Assembly: GCA_021780975.1 (NCBI GenBank)
Contig: JAJXXS010000137.1
Coordinates: forward strand, 1-6,743
Source: Pseudomonadota bacterium
GTDB taxonomy: Bacteria; Pseudomonadota; Gammaproteobacteria; Burkholderiales; Thiobacillaceae
DNA length: 6,743 bases
Direction of reading: 5' to 3'
Part shown: positions 6,501 to 6,743 of the stretch, one piece after another
How the letters are laid out: every line of letters starts with the position of its first letter
Numbering within the stretch: the first letter of the stretch is position 1
Translations under genes and position numbers: made by a program
The notes under the pieces: generated by a model
Database searches by the model: none
What the model was told of the DNA's origin: nothing
What the model saw: only the letters and a program-made list of their open reading frames with translations

Positions 6501-6521
6501 ATTAGGGCGTGCTCACCTAAT
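6501..6521. terminator. Possible weak bidirectional terminator hairpin
   Basis: ATTAGG (6501-6506) and CCTAAT (6516-6521) form a six-base inverted repeat around nine bases, between two convergent genes. It overlaps the stop codon of the minus-strand gene (6517-6519). The stem is short and not GC-rich, and no U-tract follows, so function is uncertain. Confidence 0.25.
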
Positions 6522-6743
6522 TTCTGATGCGCGTCCGTTTCTCCAGGGTCAGCACCTCCCCCGCCGCATCGACCACCGCATACAGCCTGGGCTTGGGGTT
6601 GCCACGCCAGGCCTGGCCTGAGGCGGGGCTGTCCAGATACACCACCCGCGCGCCGTCGAACTGCCTTTCCGTCTCTCCGCGGGCGAGCAGGTCGTTCAGG
6701 ACGTCGAGGGAAATCCCGTGCTGCTTCATGCGGCTGAGGGCCA
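6517..6743 (-). CDS. Small DUF4258-like protein, 5'-partial at the window edge
   Basis: The visible part ends at TAG (6517-6519). The frame is still open at the right edge, where it reads ALSRMKQHGISLDVLNDLL. This resembles the S-R-H-A-x-x-R-M-x-x-R-G-I-S opening of DUF4258 proteins, a small RelE/toxin-like fold group, so the true start is probably just beyond the window rather than the internal ATG at 6729. The rest shows the alternating strand pattern expected of such small domains (ARVVYLDS, RLYAVVDAAGEVLTLEKR). At about 75 residues or more its size fits the group. DUF4258 proteins often occur alone or beside an antitoxin-like gene; any partner would be upstream, outside this window. Toxin activity is not established for most of the group, so I name only the resemblance. 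Confidence 0.55.
   Translation of the reverse strand, partial: ALSRMKQHGISLDVLNDLLARGETERQFDGARVVYLDSPASGQAWRGNPKPRLYAVVDAAGEVLTLEKRTRIRN

Noticed and set aside
1..6743. CRISPR array, tRNA or rRNA
   Set aside because: I saw no regularly spaced repeats and no recognisable tRNA or rRNA motifs on either strand by eye.

Overview
The window looks like accessory chromosome from a GC-rich proteobacterium. A beta- or gammaproteobacterium of the exopolysaccharide-making, PEP-CTERM/exosortase type is most likely. This rests on a clear PEP-CTERM sorting signal, strongly GC-biased codon use in the central genes, and an IS3-type transposase fragment. It is inference; no rRNA or housekeeping marker is present to fix the taxon.

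Layout from left to right. Positions 2-751 (+) hold the 3' part of a PEP-CTERM surface protein gene. Positions 752-1019 have no gene I can support, only an AT-rich inverted repeat. Positions 1020-1175 (+) hold a short remnant of an IS3-family transposase (OrfB/DDE type). It runs directly into a sulfotransferase-like gene (1165-1923, +). The sulfotransferase converges on, and shares stop-codon bases with, a two-gene minus-strand operon. The promoter-proximal gene of that operon is an acetolactate-synthase-like thiamine-diphosphate (ThDP) enzyme (3756-5423). The distal gene is a large glycosyltransferase-like protein (1920-3749). These two lie in the same reading frame, separated only by a TGA and two codons.

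Right of the operon, 5424-6067 holds no intact gene but contains a frameshifted C-terminal scrap resembling DUF3857/transglutaminase-type proteins (about 5626-5963). It is followed by a small unidentified gene (6068-6466, +) and a small minus-strand DUF4258-like gene entering from the right edge (6517-6743).

The most interesting unit is the trio of ThDP carboligase-like enzyme, glycosyltransferase and sulfotransferase. None is a standard housekeeping protein, and no acetolactate synthase small subunit is adjacent. A reasonable but unproven reading is that the ThDP enzyme makes or modifies an unusual sugar or acyl building block, the glycosyltransferase attaches it, and the sulfotransferase sulfates the glycan. 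The surroundings are scarred by mobile-element and pseudogene debris, so the trio may be a transferred cassette.
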